Shown here: positions 1 through 8,925 of the stretch, piece after piece
Numbering within the stretch: position 1 is the first letter of the stretch
Layout of the letters: each line of letters opens with the position of its first letter
NCBI GenBank assembly: GCA_944385925.1
Contig: CALWZE010000060.1
Location: forward strand, 35,121-99,120
DNA from: an uncultured Clostridia bacterium
Lineage (GTDB): Bacteria > Bacillota > Clostridia > Oscillospirales > Ruminococcaceae
Reading direction: 5' to 3'
DNA: 64,000 bases
Position numbers and translations under genes: made by a program
The notes under the pieces: model-generated
The model's input: the letters and a program-made list of their open reading frames with translations, nothing else
Database searches by the model: none
Told to the model about the DNA's origin: nothing

Positions 1-60
1 ATCAAGCCGGACTAATCTGACATCATTCAGTCGCCGGCAAAATCGTGTTTGTCCACATAT

Positions 61-89
61 AAAATCCCCCGGTTCCGTCGGGGGATTTT
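61..89. terminator. Bidirectional hairpin terminator
   Basis: An AAAATCCCCC arm pairs with GGGGGATTTT around a 9-nt loop, giving A-rich and T-rich flanks on either strand. It probably ends a gene lying to the left of the window. Confidence 0.7.
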
Positions 90-92
90 ACT

Positions 93-433
93 GTTATTTA
101 CTTTTACATAGCGCCCAGACTTAGCACGGGAATGCGCACCTGCTTTGATTCAAAAATCCATCAAAAAACCATTTTAAGCAATTTCAAAATCAAGTCGATT
201 TTCGTATGATTCAATATAGCCGCCTTTGCAGACAACCCTCAGAATACTTTAAAAGGCTGCATTGCCTTGTTTTTTTATATGCTTGCCAGTAAAAGTTCTT
301 TCAGAACTTTCCGCTCCCCGGCTCAAGACGCAGCCCGGCCGGTTTGAGCGGCGATTAACGGCAAAGCGCCAGAAAATCATCCGGCGGCCGCTTTCTGTGC
401 TCTGCAATCTGCGCTGACGGCCCTGCGCATTAA
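93..433. other. Intergenic stretch, nothing recognised
   Basis: It lies between the terminator at the left edge and the end of asnB. The short open frames here have no ribosome binding site and no recognisable motif. I see no RNA gene. Confidence 0.5.
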
Positions 434-2011
434 TCAGATTCCGCTCGCGCCGTAGTTTGACAATACACGTGCGGACGGGTCGTCTACCTGACAACCTTCC
501 CATTCCTTGTTCGGCATCCAGAAATCCACGATCATGCCGCTCTGGCCGGGATAATATTTCTCGAAGAGTTCCCGATACAACAAAGATTCCTTGGTGAACG
601 GGGTTGCGTGGGTGAAGCGTTTGCGCTTTTCTTCAAACTCCTGATCCGTATAGGTATCCTCTGCCAATGCCTTGAGATGATCGACCATCGAGTGCCCGAC
701 AGCATCGCTGAAAGCCGCTTTTTCCCGCCACAAAATCTCCTGCGGCAGGTAATCCCCCTCAAAGGCACGCCGAAGGAGATATTTGCCCTTACCGTAAACG
801 TTCATCTTCTTTTCAGGATCAATCGAAAGGACATATTCCACAAAATCCAGGTCACCAAAAGGCACGCGTGCTTCCAGTGAATTCACCGATATACACCGGT
901 CAGCCCGAAGCACATCATACATATGCAGTTCCCTGACACGTTTCTCACTTTCCTGCTGAAACGCCTGCGCATCGGGCGCGAAATCGGTATATTTGTAGCC
1001 AAACAGTTCATCGCTTATCTCACCGGTTAACAGAACGCGGACGTCGGTTTGCTCGTGGATAGCTTTGCAGACCAGATACATGCCGATGCTTGCCCGGATG
1101 GTCGTGATGTCGTAGGTCGCGAGCAGCTCGACGACCGGCTCAAGCGCCGCGAGCACGTCTTCTTTTGTAATAATGACTTCGGTATGATCAGAGCCAATAT
1201 AGTCCGCAACCTGGCGGGCATATTTAAGATCGATCGCGTCCTCGCTCATGCCGATGGAGAAGGTGCGGATCGGTTTTTTCAATATCCGCGCCGCCACCGC
1301 GCAGACGAGCGAGCTGTCCAATCCCCCGCTGAGCAGGAATCCGAGCGGCGCATCCGCGTCCAGCCGCTTCTCAATACCGGTGACCAGCTTGTCGTAGATT
1401 TTGCGGCAAACTGTATCCAGATCATCAAAGCAAACCGGCTGTTTGCGGGTCACATCGCGATAGCAGACAAACTGTCCGTCGCAGTAATAGTTTCCCGGCG
1501 GGAAGGGAAAAATCTCCTGACAAAGCGAAACCAGGTTTTTCGGTTCTGAGGCAAAAATAATTTTTCCATCCTTGCCATAACCGTAATAAAGCGGCCGAAT
1601 ACCAATCGGGTCACGAGCCGCGATAAAGCGCTTTGTATGGCCGTCATAAAGGATCAGCGCAAATTCCGCGTCCAGCATTTTGAACATTTCCAGGCCGTAT
1701 TCCCGGTACAGCGGCAGAAGCAGTTCACAATCAGAATCGCTTTTGAAGCTGTACTTTGCTTCCAACTGTTTTTTCAGCTTTCTGAATCCATAAAGCTCTC
1801 CGTTGCAAACCACCGCGTCGCCGTCCAATTCGAACGGCTGCATTCCGCTTTCTTCCAAGCCCATAATTGCCAGGCGATGGAAGAACAGCCAGCCGCTGCC
1901 CACAGCAAGTTGCCGGCTCATATCCGGACCCCGGGATTCGGTGCGCGCAAAAGCCTCAAGCATCTCGGTCAATTCATAGCAGTCAGACGTAAATCCCATG
2001 ATAGAACACAT
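434..2011 (-). CDS. asnB: Asparagine synthetase, glutamine-hydrolysing
   Basis: It makes asparagine from aspartate, ATP and glutamine in the cytosol. The start is placed at MCSIMGF so that Cys2 becomes the N-terminal nucleophile of the class II glutaminase domain; four upstream in-frame codons are rejected for this reason. The glutaminase domain fills roughly residues 2-190, with the RGPD motif near residue 30. The synthetase domain follows, with the PP-loop LSGGLDSSL near residue 235 and LLTGEISDELFGY further on. At 525 residues it is close to normal length for this family. A T-box leader with an AAC (Asn) specifier codon lies directly upstream, so expression should rise when tRNA-Asn is uncharged. 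This agrees with the assignment. Confidence 0.95.
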   Translation of the reverse strand: MCSIMGFTSDCYELTEMLEAFARTESRGPDMSRQLAVGSGWLFFHRLAIMGLEESGMQPFELDGDAVVCNGELYGFRKLKKQLEAKYSFKSDSDCELLLPLYREYGLEMFKMLDAEFALILYDGHTKRFIAARDPIGIRPLYYGYGKDGKIIFASEPKNLVSLCQEIFPFPPGNYYCDGQFVCYRDVTRKQPVCFDDLDTVCRKIYDKLVTGIEKRLDADAPLGFLLSGGLDSSLVCAVAARILKKPIRTFSIGMSEDAIDLKYARQVADYIGSDHTEVIITKEDVLAALEPVVELLATYDITTIRASIGMYLVCKAIHEQTDVRVLLTGEISDELFGYKYTDFAPDAQAFQQESEKRVRELHMYDVLRADRCISVNSLEARVPFGDLDFVEYVLSIDPEKKMNVYGKGKYLLRRAFEGDYLPQEILWREKAAFSDAVGHSMVDHLKALAEDTYTDQEFEEKRKRFTHATPFTKESLLYRELFEKYYPGQSGMIVDFWMPNKEWEGCQVDDPSARVLSNYGASGI

Positions 2012-2029
2012 AATAAAAAGCACCTCCGA

Positions 2030-2300
2030 AAAATAATAAACAGCGAATCGTCTTAGGACGAATCGCTGTAATCCGTGGTGCCACCTAACTTACCGTTCTG
2101 CCAGAAAACGGTCACTTTTTCAGCTTCTAACAAAGCCTGAGCGAATAACGCCCGCCCGCGTCTCCCTTACTGACGGCCTTAAAGACCGCGTTCTGTTTGC
2201 TGCTCCAAAGTGTTCTTCGCCACAGTCTCAGTACAGGCATTCCACCAATCTGCCCGCTCTCTGGAAAGAGGGTCTGCGGTTACTTTTCTTTATCAACGCA
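2030..2300 (-). ncRNA. T-box leader, asparagine-type, of asnB
   Basis: On the minus strand the leader holds the T-box core AGGTGGCACCACGG (2073-2086). It is followed by a terminator hairpin (2040-2070, about 13-bp arms) and a TTTATTATTTTT run ending just before the asnB ribosome binding site. In stem I the segment GCGAAGAACACTTTGGAGC places AAC (Asn) at 2212-2214 as specifier, followed by a purine. The methionine T-box at 40.4 kb carries ATG at the same aligned position, which supports the codon call. Uncharged tRNA-Asn is expected to favour the antiterminator and so read-through into asnB. Confidence 0.93.
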
Positions 2301-2305
2301 TTTAA

Positions 2306-2334
2306 ATTATTAATTTTTTGTTATTTTAATGCAA
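2306..2334 (-). promoter_or_regulatory. Promoter of the asnB T-box leader
   Basis: TTGCAT (2329-2334), a 17-nt A/T-rich spacer and AATAAT (2306-2311) on the minus strand, just upstream of the leader's first stem. Confidence 0.6.
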
Positions 2335-2339
2335 AAAGA

Positions 2340-2695
2340 TCTCTCTGTCAATAGATTTTCTCAATTTAATTTGCTACCTTGCTAAAATATTAATCTTCTT
2401 TATCGTGAATTACTCCCGTCAAACTACGCCGGAAATTCTTTCGCCAATTTTTCTCAGACCAAGACATAATCACGTGAAAGTTTCCACCGAGGCGCTCCAT
2501 ACACGCAATCCTTCTGTTTCTGAACAATCTGCTGTCCTTTTGGGTTATTTGGCAGCATCTTCAAACGGGCAGCAACGCAAAGCACATTGAACAAACAACA
2601 GGTAATCATAAAAGCTGACATTGCCGAAGCCATACGCATCTATAAGTGAGGAACCCGGAATACAAAGCATTTTTAAAGTATCCTAAATAATAAGG
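2340..2695. other. Intergenic stretch with a possible gene remnant
   Basis: No intact gene is recognised. A minus-strand frame (2454-2639) reads as plausible protein and seems to continue past in-frame stop codons. It could be a decayed gene, but there is no family match to support that. Confidence 0.3.
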
Positions 2696-2723
2696 CAGTC
2701 CCCCCGGCTGCGCCGAGGGACTG
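2696..2723 (-). terminator. Terminator after the SGNH hydrolase gene
   Basis: The hairpin CAGTCCCTCGG / CCGGGGGGACTG lies about 30 nt beyond the SGNH stop codon. Only a weak T-rich tract follows on the minus strand. Confidence 0.6.
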
Positions 2724-2749
2724 TCTCAAAATTGCTTATTCCTATAACT

Positions 2750-4939
2750 TCAAGGATTTTGCGCGCCTTCATCAGGAGGAGTGTTTCCTCCTCCTTCGGA
2801 TTCGGTTACAGGTTTATCCCGCTGCTGTGTGGCGCCGCATCCGGAACAGGTTTGCTGTTCCTTTCCGTTGCCGATGTCGACCCACTCGCCCCAGGTATGC
2901 GCACCCTGGCTCGGATTCGGGATCTTCTGCGTTTCGGTTCTGCCGCAAAGCTTACAGGTCCGTGTCTGTGTAACCTCAGCTGCACAGGATGCCTGCCCCG
3001 CATCCGTCACCCAGCCGCTGCCCCAATCGTGGGAAGTCGGCGAAGGATTCGCGACCGTCTGCGTCTCTTTCTTGCCGCAGTTTTTGCAGGTTCTGGTCTG
3101 TGTAATTGACTCTGCGCAGGAAGCCTGCCCCGGATCAGTTGTCCAGCCGCTGCCCCAATCATGCGCTGTTGCCGACGGATTCTTGGCGGTTTGGGTCTCG
3201 GTTTTGCCGCAAACCTTGCATTTGCGTGTCTGGTTTATGGTTTCCGCACAGGAAGCCTGCCCTGCATCGGTAACCCATCCTTCACCGGCCGCGCTCCAGG
3301 TATGTTTGCCGGTAGCAGGTTTATTCGGGTCTTCAATCGTCTGTACAGCACCGCAAACTTTACATTTCTGTTCCTTGGTACCCGCCTTGCCGCAGGTCGC
3401 CTCGGTCACCTTTCCGGTATCTTCCCAAGTGTGTGTTTCACAGGTCGGAACCGGATACATCGTTACGGTAAAGACGAACTCCGCAGAGTTCTTCGTGCTG
3501 CTGATTACAACATAGCTTCCCTCCACAGGCGTACCCTTCTGGGCAAGGTAAGCTGTGTACAAACTGTTTGCCCAGTTTATCTCTGTTCCCGCTTCAGCGT
3601 CGTAAGGTACCGTAAATGTCCAGGTTGTTGCCGTAGTTGTACCGGTGCCGCTCTTGCAGCCGGCCGCAACAAACTGCTTGACTGCCTCACTTGCAACAAG
3701 AGCCGGATCAAATTCGGCGCCTTCTTCGACCTCCTGCTTTGGCGGGGCAACCTGGTTCGGTATATCACCAATAGGCTTCGGTCTTGTGTCCTCCACAATA
3801 TGCGCATGGGTGCGTACATATTTAAAGAACATATCGAAGCCCTTTTCGGTCAGGTGAATGCCATCCGAATAGATGTAATCCGGTTTGATGTAGCTGTTGG
3901 AGCCTTTCAGGACTTCGCTGGTGTCCAGATAGGTATACCCCTCGTCGCGCGCAAGATCGATCAGGGCATGGTTGTATTCGTCCACCGTCTCCTGCTTCAA
4001 AGCCTTGTTGGAGCGATTTTCTCCAAGCGGCGGTATGGCACAGATAATGATATCGCTATAACTGTACGCCTCGTGCAAGGCATCCAGCGCATCTTTGTAG
4101 TCCTCCGCGAACGCTTCGGCGTCGTTGGTCAGAAGATTGTTCGTTCCAAAGCAGATGATGATCCGACGCGGTTTCATCATCGAAACAGCTTCGGTAATCG
4201 TAACCGGCTCGCTGTATCCTTCAAAATAAACGCTTTTGCTGCCGGTCACACCCTGTATTCCCATGGACTCGACGCCGATAACGTTGTCATAATCCAGGAA
4301 ACCGTACATGACGATCCGTGCAAAATTGCTGTCTCCGATAAACAGGGTTTCTTTCAGATATTCTTCGCCGGCGTCCTCGGTCTTGGTCAGCAGTGTACCT
4401 ACATACTCGCTCTCGTCGACAAAGGAATAATTGTCCTCGATGGCGTTCTGCACTTCATTCTCATCGACTTTTCCCGCAAGCGGATCATCACTTGCTCCGC
4501 CGCTCGCAATCAGCCAGATAATCAGCGCAAGGACAGCAACCAAAACAACTGCACCGGCAATCAGAATCACCTTATTACCCGTAGAAGCTTGAATCCACCG
4601 CTTGAATTTTGCACCGAAAGTCTGCTTACGTTTTGTTCGGGTTCGAACAACCGGCTTTTCCTCAAACACATCCTGCTGCGTGAGTTCCGTCTCGTCCTCA
4701 TAGCCCAGCTCATACGCTGTGCGGCTTTCGTGCTCAGACAAAGCAGCGCTTTCCTCATCCGCAAACGGATCAAAAAAGCCCGCTTCATCCAGCGCACCGC
4801 TGGACGATCCATCGCTTACTTCGGAATCCTGCCACCCGGAAACGCCATTTGAAAAATCCAGCTGCTGTGTAGCGTCCGGATCCTCTTTATGTTTTCCGTT
4901 AAAATCCGGATAATTTCCGGCCTTGAATACATTTTTCAT
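2750..4939 (-). CDS. Membrane-anchored SGNH/GDSL hydrolase with Cys-rich repeats
   Basis: This is a putative extracellular esterase or deacetylase acting at the cell surface; its substrate is unknown. The start ATG at 4939 is chosen because AAAGGG sits 9 nt upstream, whereas the ATG two codons earlier would leave only 3 nt. An acidic N-terminal region (residues 1-120) precedes one membrane helix (about 124-145). The SGNH domain follows: FIGDSN with Ser204, a GTNNL block III, and DGIHLT carrying the catalytic Asp/His pair. After a proline-rich linker come a small mixed domain and five Cys-containing repeats, three of them near-identical 44-47-residue units with a CKxCG core. The topology implies a cytoplasmic N-terminus and an outward-facing enzyme. 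It is monocistronic. The domain calls are firm and the biological role is not known. Confidence 0.85.
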   Translation of the reverse strand: MKNVFKAGNYPDFNGKHKEDPDATQQLDFSNGVSGWQDSEVSDGSSSGALDEAGFFDPFADEESAALSEHESRTAYELGYEDETELTQQDVFEEKPVVRTRTKRKQTFGAKFKRWIQASTGNKVILIAGAVVLVAVLALIIWLIASGGASDDPLAGKVDENEVQNAIEDNYSFVDESEYVGTLLTKTEDAGEEYLKETLFIGDSNFARIVMYGFLDYDNVIGVESMGIQGVTGSKSVYFEGYSEPVTITEAVSMMKPRRIIICFGTNNLLTNDAEAFAEDYKDALDALHEAYSYSDIIICAIPPLGENRSNKALKQETVDEYNHALIDLARDEGYTYLDTSEVLKGSNSYIKPDYIYSDGIHLTEKGFDMFFKYVRTHAHIVEDTRPKPIGDIPNQVAPPKQEVEEGAEFDPALVASEAVKQFVAAGCKSGTGTTTATTWTFTVPYDAEAGTEINWANSLYTAYLAQKGTPVEGSYVVISSTKNSAEFVFTVTMYPVPTCETHTWEDTGKVTEATCGKAGTKEQKCKVCGAVQTIEDPNKPATGKHTWSAAGEGWVTDAGQASCAETINQTRKCKVCGKTETQTAKNPSATAHDWGSGWTTDPGQASCAESITQTRTCKNCGKKETQTVANPSPTSHDWGSGWVTDAGQASCAAEVTQTRTCKLCGRTETQKIPNPSQGAHTWGEWVDIGNGKEQQTCSGCGATQQRDKPVTESEGGGNTPPDEGAQNP
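2820..3433 (-). repeat. Tandem 44-residue Cys-rich repeats in the SGNH protein
   Basis: The DNA repeats with a 132-bp period: CAGCCGCTGCCCCAATC recurs at 3012 and 3144. Each unit begins HxW, has GQASCAE in the middle and CKxCGxxETQ towards the end, giving three Cys per unit. Degenerate half-units flank the array. Confidence 0.9.
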
Positions 4940-5026
4940 GATCATCGACCCTTTGCGTTTTTCGGAATCTGCGATTCCTTGATACAAGGTACGACGCCGC
5001 ATTTAACGGCGTGATCCTCAAAATGA

Positions 5027-5060
5027 TAAAAAAAGGAGCAGACCGGCAGCGATCTGCTCC
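5027..5060 (-). terminator. Terminator after the CD1247-like gene
   Basis: GGAGCAGATCG pairs with CGGTCTGCTCC, followed on the minus strand by seven T residues. It closes the efp/CD1247-like transcript. Confidence 0.9.
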
Positions 5061-5072
5061 CTTTGCGACAAC

Positions 5073-5546
5073 TTACTCTTCGTCCTCGTGATCGTGTCCG
5101 CAGCAGCAGCCTTCGTCGCCGCAATCGCAGTCGTCATCACAGTCACAGTCAAAATCAAACTCCAGCTTTTCGCCGCAGTTGGGGCAATCAATGTCTCCCT
5201 GAAGGAGGGTATCCTCATCAATGCAGACTGTGTTCCCACATTTCGGGCAGGTCACATCGTACATATAGACGTCATCGTCTGCGTCGTCCCTGTCATCGCA
5301 GTCGCAGTCGTCGCAGCACTCATACAGCTCGTCGAGATCTTCGTTGATTGCGTTGACCTCTTCATAAAGAGAATCGATCTCGTCATAAGCCGCAGACAGG
5401 TCGTCATCGATCTCGGTGATGTTCTCCGCAACCTGGCTGAGCACTTCCACCATCGCATCGAGGATCTTCTGCTGCTTCGGCTCAAGACCAAGCTCGCTGC
5501 CTTCAATGAGTCCTTTCAGGAACGCAACCTTTTCACTCAGATTCAT
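5073..5546 (-). CDS. CD1247-type zinc-ribbon protein with acidic Cys-rich tail
   Basis: A conserved clostridial protein of unknown function, usually found beside efp. The start MNLSEKVAFLKGL is preceded by AAAGGAG at good spacing. Residues 1-70 are helical (LIEGSELG, then a long amphipathic stretch). A zinc ribbon follows with two CPxCG knuckles (CPKCGN and CPNCGE). The last 25 residues are almost wholly Asp, Cys, Gly, Glu and His, including DCDCDDDCDCG and CCCGHDH; another Cys/Asp cluster precedes the ribbon. At 157 residues it is small and very acidic. It lies 19 bp after efp and ends at a strong terminator, so the two are co-transcribed. A link to translation is only inferred from neighbourhood. 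Confidence 0.8.
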   Translation of the reverse strand: MNLSEKVAFLKGLIEGSELGLEPKQQKILDAMVEVLSQVAENITEIDDDLSAAYDEIDSLYEEVNAINEDLDELYECCDDCDCDDRDDADDDVYMYDVTCPKCGNTVCIDEDTLLQGDIDCPNCGEKLEFDFDCDCDDDCDCGDEGCCCGHDHEDEE

Positions 5547-5565
5547 TTTTTCTCCTTTCGGCCAA

Positions 5566-6129
5566 TCAGCCCTGTACACGGCCCATATACTCGCCCGTGC
5601 GCGTGTCGATCTGAATAATCTCGCCCTCGTTGATGAACAGCGGAACGCGAACCTCTGCCCCTGTCTCTACAGTGGCGGGTTTGAGGGTATTTGTTGCAGT
5701 ATTGCCCTTAACGCCCGGCTCGGTCGCGGTTACTTTCAGCTCAACAAAGTTGGGCGCTTCCATGCCGAACACCTTGCCTTTGTAGGACAGGATCTTAACG
5801 GTCATGTCCTCCTTGACAAACTTAAAGCTTTCGGGCAGATCCGCTTCGGCGATCGGTACCTGCTCATAGGTCTCGTTATCCATGAAATAATACATATCGC
5901 CGTCATTATAAGAATAGGACATATCGCGGCGGTCGATATAGGCATTTTCAAACTTGTCGGTCGGGTTATAAGTGCGCTCGACGACCGCGCCAGAAATCAC
6001 GTTGCGGATCTTGGTGCGGACAAACGCCGCGCCCTTGCCCGGCTTAACATGCTGGAACTCGATTATCTGAAAGACGTTGCCGTCCTCCTCAAAAGTCACA
6101 CCGTTTCTGAAATCACCGGCAGAAATCAT
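5566..6129 (-). CDS. efp: Translation elongation factor P
   Basis: EF-P binds ribosomes stalled on polyproline stretches and promotes peptide-bond formation. All 187 residues are present: an N-terminal KOW-like domain, then two OB folds. The tip loop reads [10 protein letters not shown], placing Lys32 where Bacillus EF-P carries its modification. The start is [10 protein letters not shown], preceded by AAGGAG. It has its own strong promoter about 40-70 nt upstream. An X-Pro aminopeptidase gene lies upstream on the same strand and the CD1247-like gene directly downstream, a typical Clostridia arrangement. Confidence 0.97.
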   Translation of the reverse strand: MISAGDFRNGVTFEEDGNVFQIIEFQHVKPGKGAAFVRTKIRNVISGAVVERTYNPTDKFENAYIDRRDMSYSYNDGDMYYFMDNETYEQVPIAEADLPESFKFVKEDMTVKILSYKGKVFGMEAPNFVELKVTATEPGVKGNTATNTLKPATVETGAEVRVPLFINEGEIIQIDTRTGEYMGRVQG

Positions 6130-6167
6130 AAATCACTAACTCCTTACTTAATCTTTGTATCTGAATA

Positions 6168-6197
6168 ATTTTACCATAGCGCACCCATGAGAATCAA
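6168..6197 (-). promoter_or_regulatory. Promoter of efp
   Basis: TTGATT (6192-6197), an 18-nt spacer and TAAAAT (6168-6173) with an extended TGG just before the -10, on the minus strand. Confidence 0.75.
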
Positions 6198-6423
6198 GGG
6201 CAAAAGCGCGAAAAAGAAGAGATAACATGTGTTTAAAGTGTTATACCCTAACTCTAATAGATAAGCCTTGCCATTAAAATCTATATGAGTCTGTAACAAC
6301 ATGCAGTTTTAACATCTGTCATTATGTTTACAAGCAATAAACGTCTATTAAGCCACGGCAAGATTAACTCTTTTATTATCAATCCGGGTCTTATACCATT
6401 TAAAAATTCTGCCCATCGTTTCC

Positions 6424-7494
6424 TCACAGAATAATCAATTCCGTCGGGCTCGCGGTCAGGTCTGTACAGCCGCCGTCGTGCAGCAGCACCATATTCTCAA
6501 TGCGCACCCCAAATTCGCCGGGGAGATAAACGCCCGGCTCAATGGTTACGAGGGAATTCTCCGGGAAAACATCCTCGCTTCCCTTGGATGCTCGCGGATT
6601 CTCGTGAATATCGATGCCGAGTGAATGGCCAAGACCATGTCCAAAGCAGTCGCCATATCCCGCCTGTGCGATTCTGTCGCGCGCAATTCCGTCCAGTTCC
6701 CGGCCGCTCATTCCTGCACGCGCAGCCGCTTTTGCCCTGTTATGCGCATCAAGCACCAGCTCGTAGATTTCCCGCTGTTTTGACGACGGCTCCCCAAGCG
6801 CTACGGTGCGGGTCATGTCCGAACAGTATCCATCCTTTTTCGCACCGAAATCCATCGTGATAAAGTCGCCGTTTTCCACCGGCTTGTCGGTCGGCACGCC
6901 GTGCGGCATACTGGAATTTTTGCCGCTGACCACAATCGTATTGAACGCAAAGCCGTCCGCACCGCGTTTGCGCATCGCGTACTCCAGCTCCGCCGCGATT
7001 TCCCGCTCGGTCCTGCCCGGACGGATAAAGCCGCAGATCTCTTTAAACGCCGCGTCGGTAATGGCCTGTGCCGCCCGGATGGCTGCGATTTCCGACTCCT
7101 CCTTTTGGGCGCGCAGTTTGAGGATCGCGCCGCTGAGCACTGCGGAGCACTCGTATTTGAGCTTTGCCTCCCGCAGGCCCTTTTTCAGCGACGCCAGCGT
7201 ACCGATCGAGGTCTCATTTTCAACCAGCAGATGGTGGATATCCGCTTTCTGCAGCAATGCGCTCAGCTGGGCATACAGGCTTTCCATCCGCTCAACCCGG
7301 ACGCCCTGCGCCTGCTTGCGCGCCGCTTCATCATAACGGGAATCCACAAACAGAACCGCGTCCGTCTCACTCACCAGAAGCGCCCCGGCGCTGGAGCGAA
7401 AATGGGTCAGATAAAAGCGGTGCGCGTCATTCTGCACCAGAGCCGCGCCGAAATTTTCCGGAAGCGCGGCGCGCAGTTTTTCAATTCTCGTCAT
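6424..7494 (-). CDS. pepP: Xaa-Pro aminopeptidase (M24B)
   Basis: A cytosolic metallopeptidase releasing N-terminal residues that precede proline. Residues 1-125 form the creatinase-like N-domain and the remainder the pita-bread fold. The metal ligands are visible in order: Asp in MDFGAKKDGY, Asp in CSDMTRT, His in GHGLGHSLGIDIHE, Glu in TIEPGVY, and a final Glu in GVRIEN. The length of 356 is typical. The gene follows the nfo-like gene by 4 bp and is likely its operon partner. The 290-bp gap before efp contains the efp promoter. Confidence 0.95.
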   Translation of the reverse strand: MTRIEKLRAALPENFGAALVQNDAHRFYLTHFRSSAGALLVSETDAVLFVDSRYDEAARKQAQGVRVERMESLYAQLSALLQKADIHHLLVENETSIGTLASLKKGLREAKLKYECSAVLSGAILKLRAQKEESEIAAIRAAQAITDAAFKEICGFIRPGRTEREIAAELEYAMRKRGADGFAFNTIVVSGKNSSMPHGVPTDKPVENGDFITMDFGAKKDGYCSDMTRTVALGEPSSKQREIYELVLDAHNRAKAAARAGMSGRELDGIARDRIAQAGYGDCFGHGLGHSLGIDIHENPRASKGSEDVFPENSLVTIEPGVYLPGEFGVRIENMVLLHDGGCTDLTASPTELIIL

Positions 7495-7498
7495 CTTC

Positions 7499-8365
7499 TC
7501 AGCTCCTGTTCAACAATTGTTCGTAAACTTTTTTCATATAAAGCGCATCCTCTGCCTGTGTTCCGGCAGATTCGCAGATGATTGTCGGGTAAAGTCCGCG
7601 CTCGACGATCAACTCAAGCAGCGGCTCGGGTTCCGGACCATATTGTGTGTCCGAAAAAGTCAGGTGGCACTTCTCTCCGCCCGTCGTATAGGCAATCTTG
7701 CTGAAATGCGCGTGAAACTGCTGGGCTCGCGCGCGTCCCAGGCGATTTTCCATTGTGTCAAGAATCGCAGCCATCTGCTCTTTATTGGCGGCGCCGCCCT
7801 GGGTGCGGGCGTTGAGATGTCCAAAGTCAATACAGGGAATAAGCCTTTCATCGATTGAACAAAGCTCCATAACCTCTTCAAGGCTGCCGAGCTGACCGAC
7901 CTTTCCCATGGTTTCCGGACAAAAAGTCAGGTCTGCGAAACCGGCTTCGTCCAGCCGGTCAAGACAATAGCGCAAAGTTTGTTTTGCCAACGCCAGCGCC
8001 TGTTCCCGGCTCTGCTTTCCGGCAGAACCGCTGTGCAAAACAATCCGCTGACCGCCCATGGGGCGCAGCGCCTGCGCGCTCTCCAGCAGATAACGCGCCG
8101 AATTCAGACGCTTTTGCTCCTCCAAGCCGGACAGCGAGATATAGTAAGGCGCATGCAGGCTCAGGCCCACCTGCTGCTGCGCCGCCAGCTCGCCCAATTC
8201 CCGCGCATTCTGCTCGCTGATCCGGACACCCCGGCCGCACTGATATTCAAACACGTCCAGGTTCATTTCCCGGATATATTTGGGAATATCACGGAAACTT
8301 TTATAGCCCCGCGCCGTGAAGCTGTCCGAATTGCCCGCCGGGCCGAATTTTGCTTTATTCTGCAT
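7499..8365 (-). CDS. Endonuclease IV-like TIM-barrel protein
   Basis: Similar to the AP endonuclease 2 / deoxyribonuclease IV family, which repairs abasic sites with a trinuclear zinc centre; sugar isomerases share the fold. Candidate metal ligands are seen in order: LSLHAPYY, IVLHSG, FCPETMG, CIDFGHLNA, QFHAHFS and IICES. The presence of both the PETMG and DFGHLNA blocks favours Nfo over a sugar isomerase. The start is placed at MQNKAKFGPAG, giving 288 residues; a longer reading frame would run deep into yqeG. It overlaps yqeG by 11 bp, indicating translational coupling. Confidence 0.8.
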   Translation of the reverse strand: MQNKAKFGPAGNSDSFTARGYKSFRDIPKYIREMNLDVFEYQCGRGVRISEQNARELGELAAQQQVGLSLHAPYYISLSGLEEQKRLNSARYLLESAQALRPMGGQRIVLHSGSAGKQSREQALALAKQTLRYCLDRLDEAGFADLTFCPETMGKVGQLGSLEEVMELCSIDERLIPCIDFGHLNARTQGGAANKEQMAAILDTMENRLGRARAQQFHAHFSKIAYTTGGEKCHLTFSDTQYGPEPEPLLELIVERGLYPTIICESAGTQAEDALYMKKVYEQLLNRS

Positions 8366-8861
8366 GGTATTTCTTCTTTCTATGTATGTAAGGCATAAAG
8401 GGTTTTTCCAATACCCGTTTTGCCTTGACGTACCAGGGCAGATCCGGCCCCATCGGTTCAACCAGGATCGTTGTGCATCCGAACCGGTTGCCGAAGAGGA
8501 TATCGGTAAACAGCTGATCACCGATTACCGCAATATTCTCTGCCCGTTCGCCCAGCACAGCGCAGCTTCGCTCAAATCCAACCCGCTTCGGCTTAAGCGC
8601 ATCGGCGACGTAGCTAAGCCCGCATCGCTCTGCAAATGGTTTCACCCGCGCTTCCCGATTATTGGAAACGATCGCCGCCTTGATGCCGGCCTGTTCGATC
8701 TTTTCCAGCCACTGAGCGGTTCGATCAGGAAGTTCTGGCGCATGGTCAAAGGTAAGGGTGTTGTCGATGTCCAGAATCACCCCGTGAATCTCATTTTTTC
8801 GCAGAAAATCAATCGGAATATCCCATATGCGGCAGAAAAGAAAATCCGGTATCAGGATCAT
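8355..8861 (-). CDS. yqeG: YqeG family HAD phosphatase
   Basis: A small cytosolic HAD IIIA-type phosphatase, 169 residues. The nucleophile motif is LDIDNTL (Asp-x-Asp), with VSNN as motif II and VGDQLFTD/GDQ-type motif IV near residue 110. The start ATG at 8861 follows GGGAGAAATATC. It is the first gene of a yqeG-nfo-pepP unit behind a good promoter at 8897-8925. The physiological substrate is not established for this family. Confidence 0.9.
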   Translation of the reverse strand: MILIPDFLFCRIWDIPIDFLRKNEIHGVILDIDNTLTFDHAPELPDRTAQWLEKIEQAGIKAAIVSNNREARVKPFAERCGLSYVADALKPKRVGFERSCAVLGERAENIAVIGDQLFTDILFGNRFGCTTILVEPMGPDLPWYVKAKRVLEKPFMPYIHRKKKYHAE

Positions 8862-8896
8862 GATATTTCTCCCTGTGTACAAGTCATAACGGAAAG

Positions 8897-8925
8897 AGTA
8901 TAGCACGTAACCCGCCGGGTTTCAA
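8897..8925 (-). promoter_or_regulatory. Promoter of yqeG-nfo-pepP
   Basis: TTGAAA (8920-8925), 17-nt spacer, TATACT (8897-8902) on the minus strand, about 35 nt before the yqeG start. Confidence 0.75.

Noticed and set aside
2454..2639. Small minus-strand frame possibly continuing past stop codons
   Set aside because: It could be a decayed gene, but no family is recognisable and there is no binding site.
3161..4852. Long plus-strand open frame opposite the SGNH gene
   Set aside because: It is antisense to a gene with clear domains and shows no protein-like motifs or binding site.
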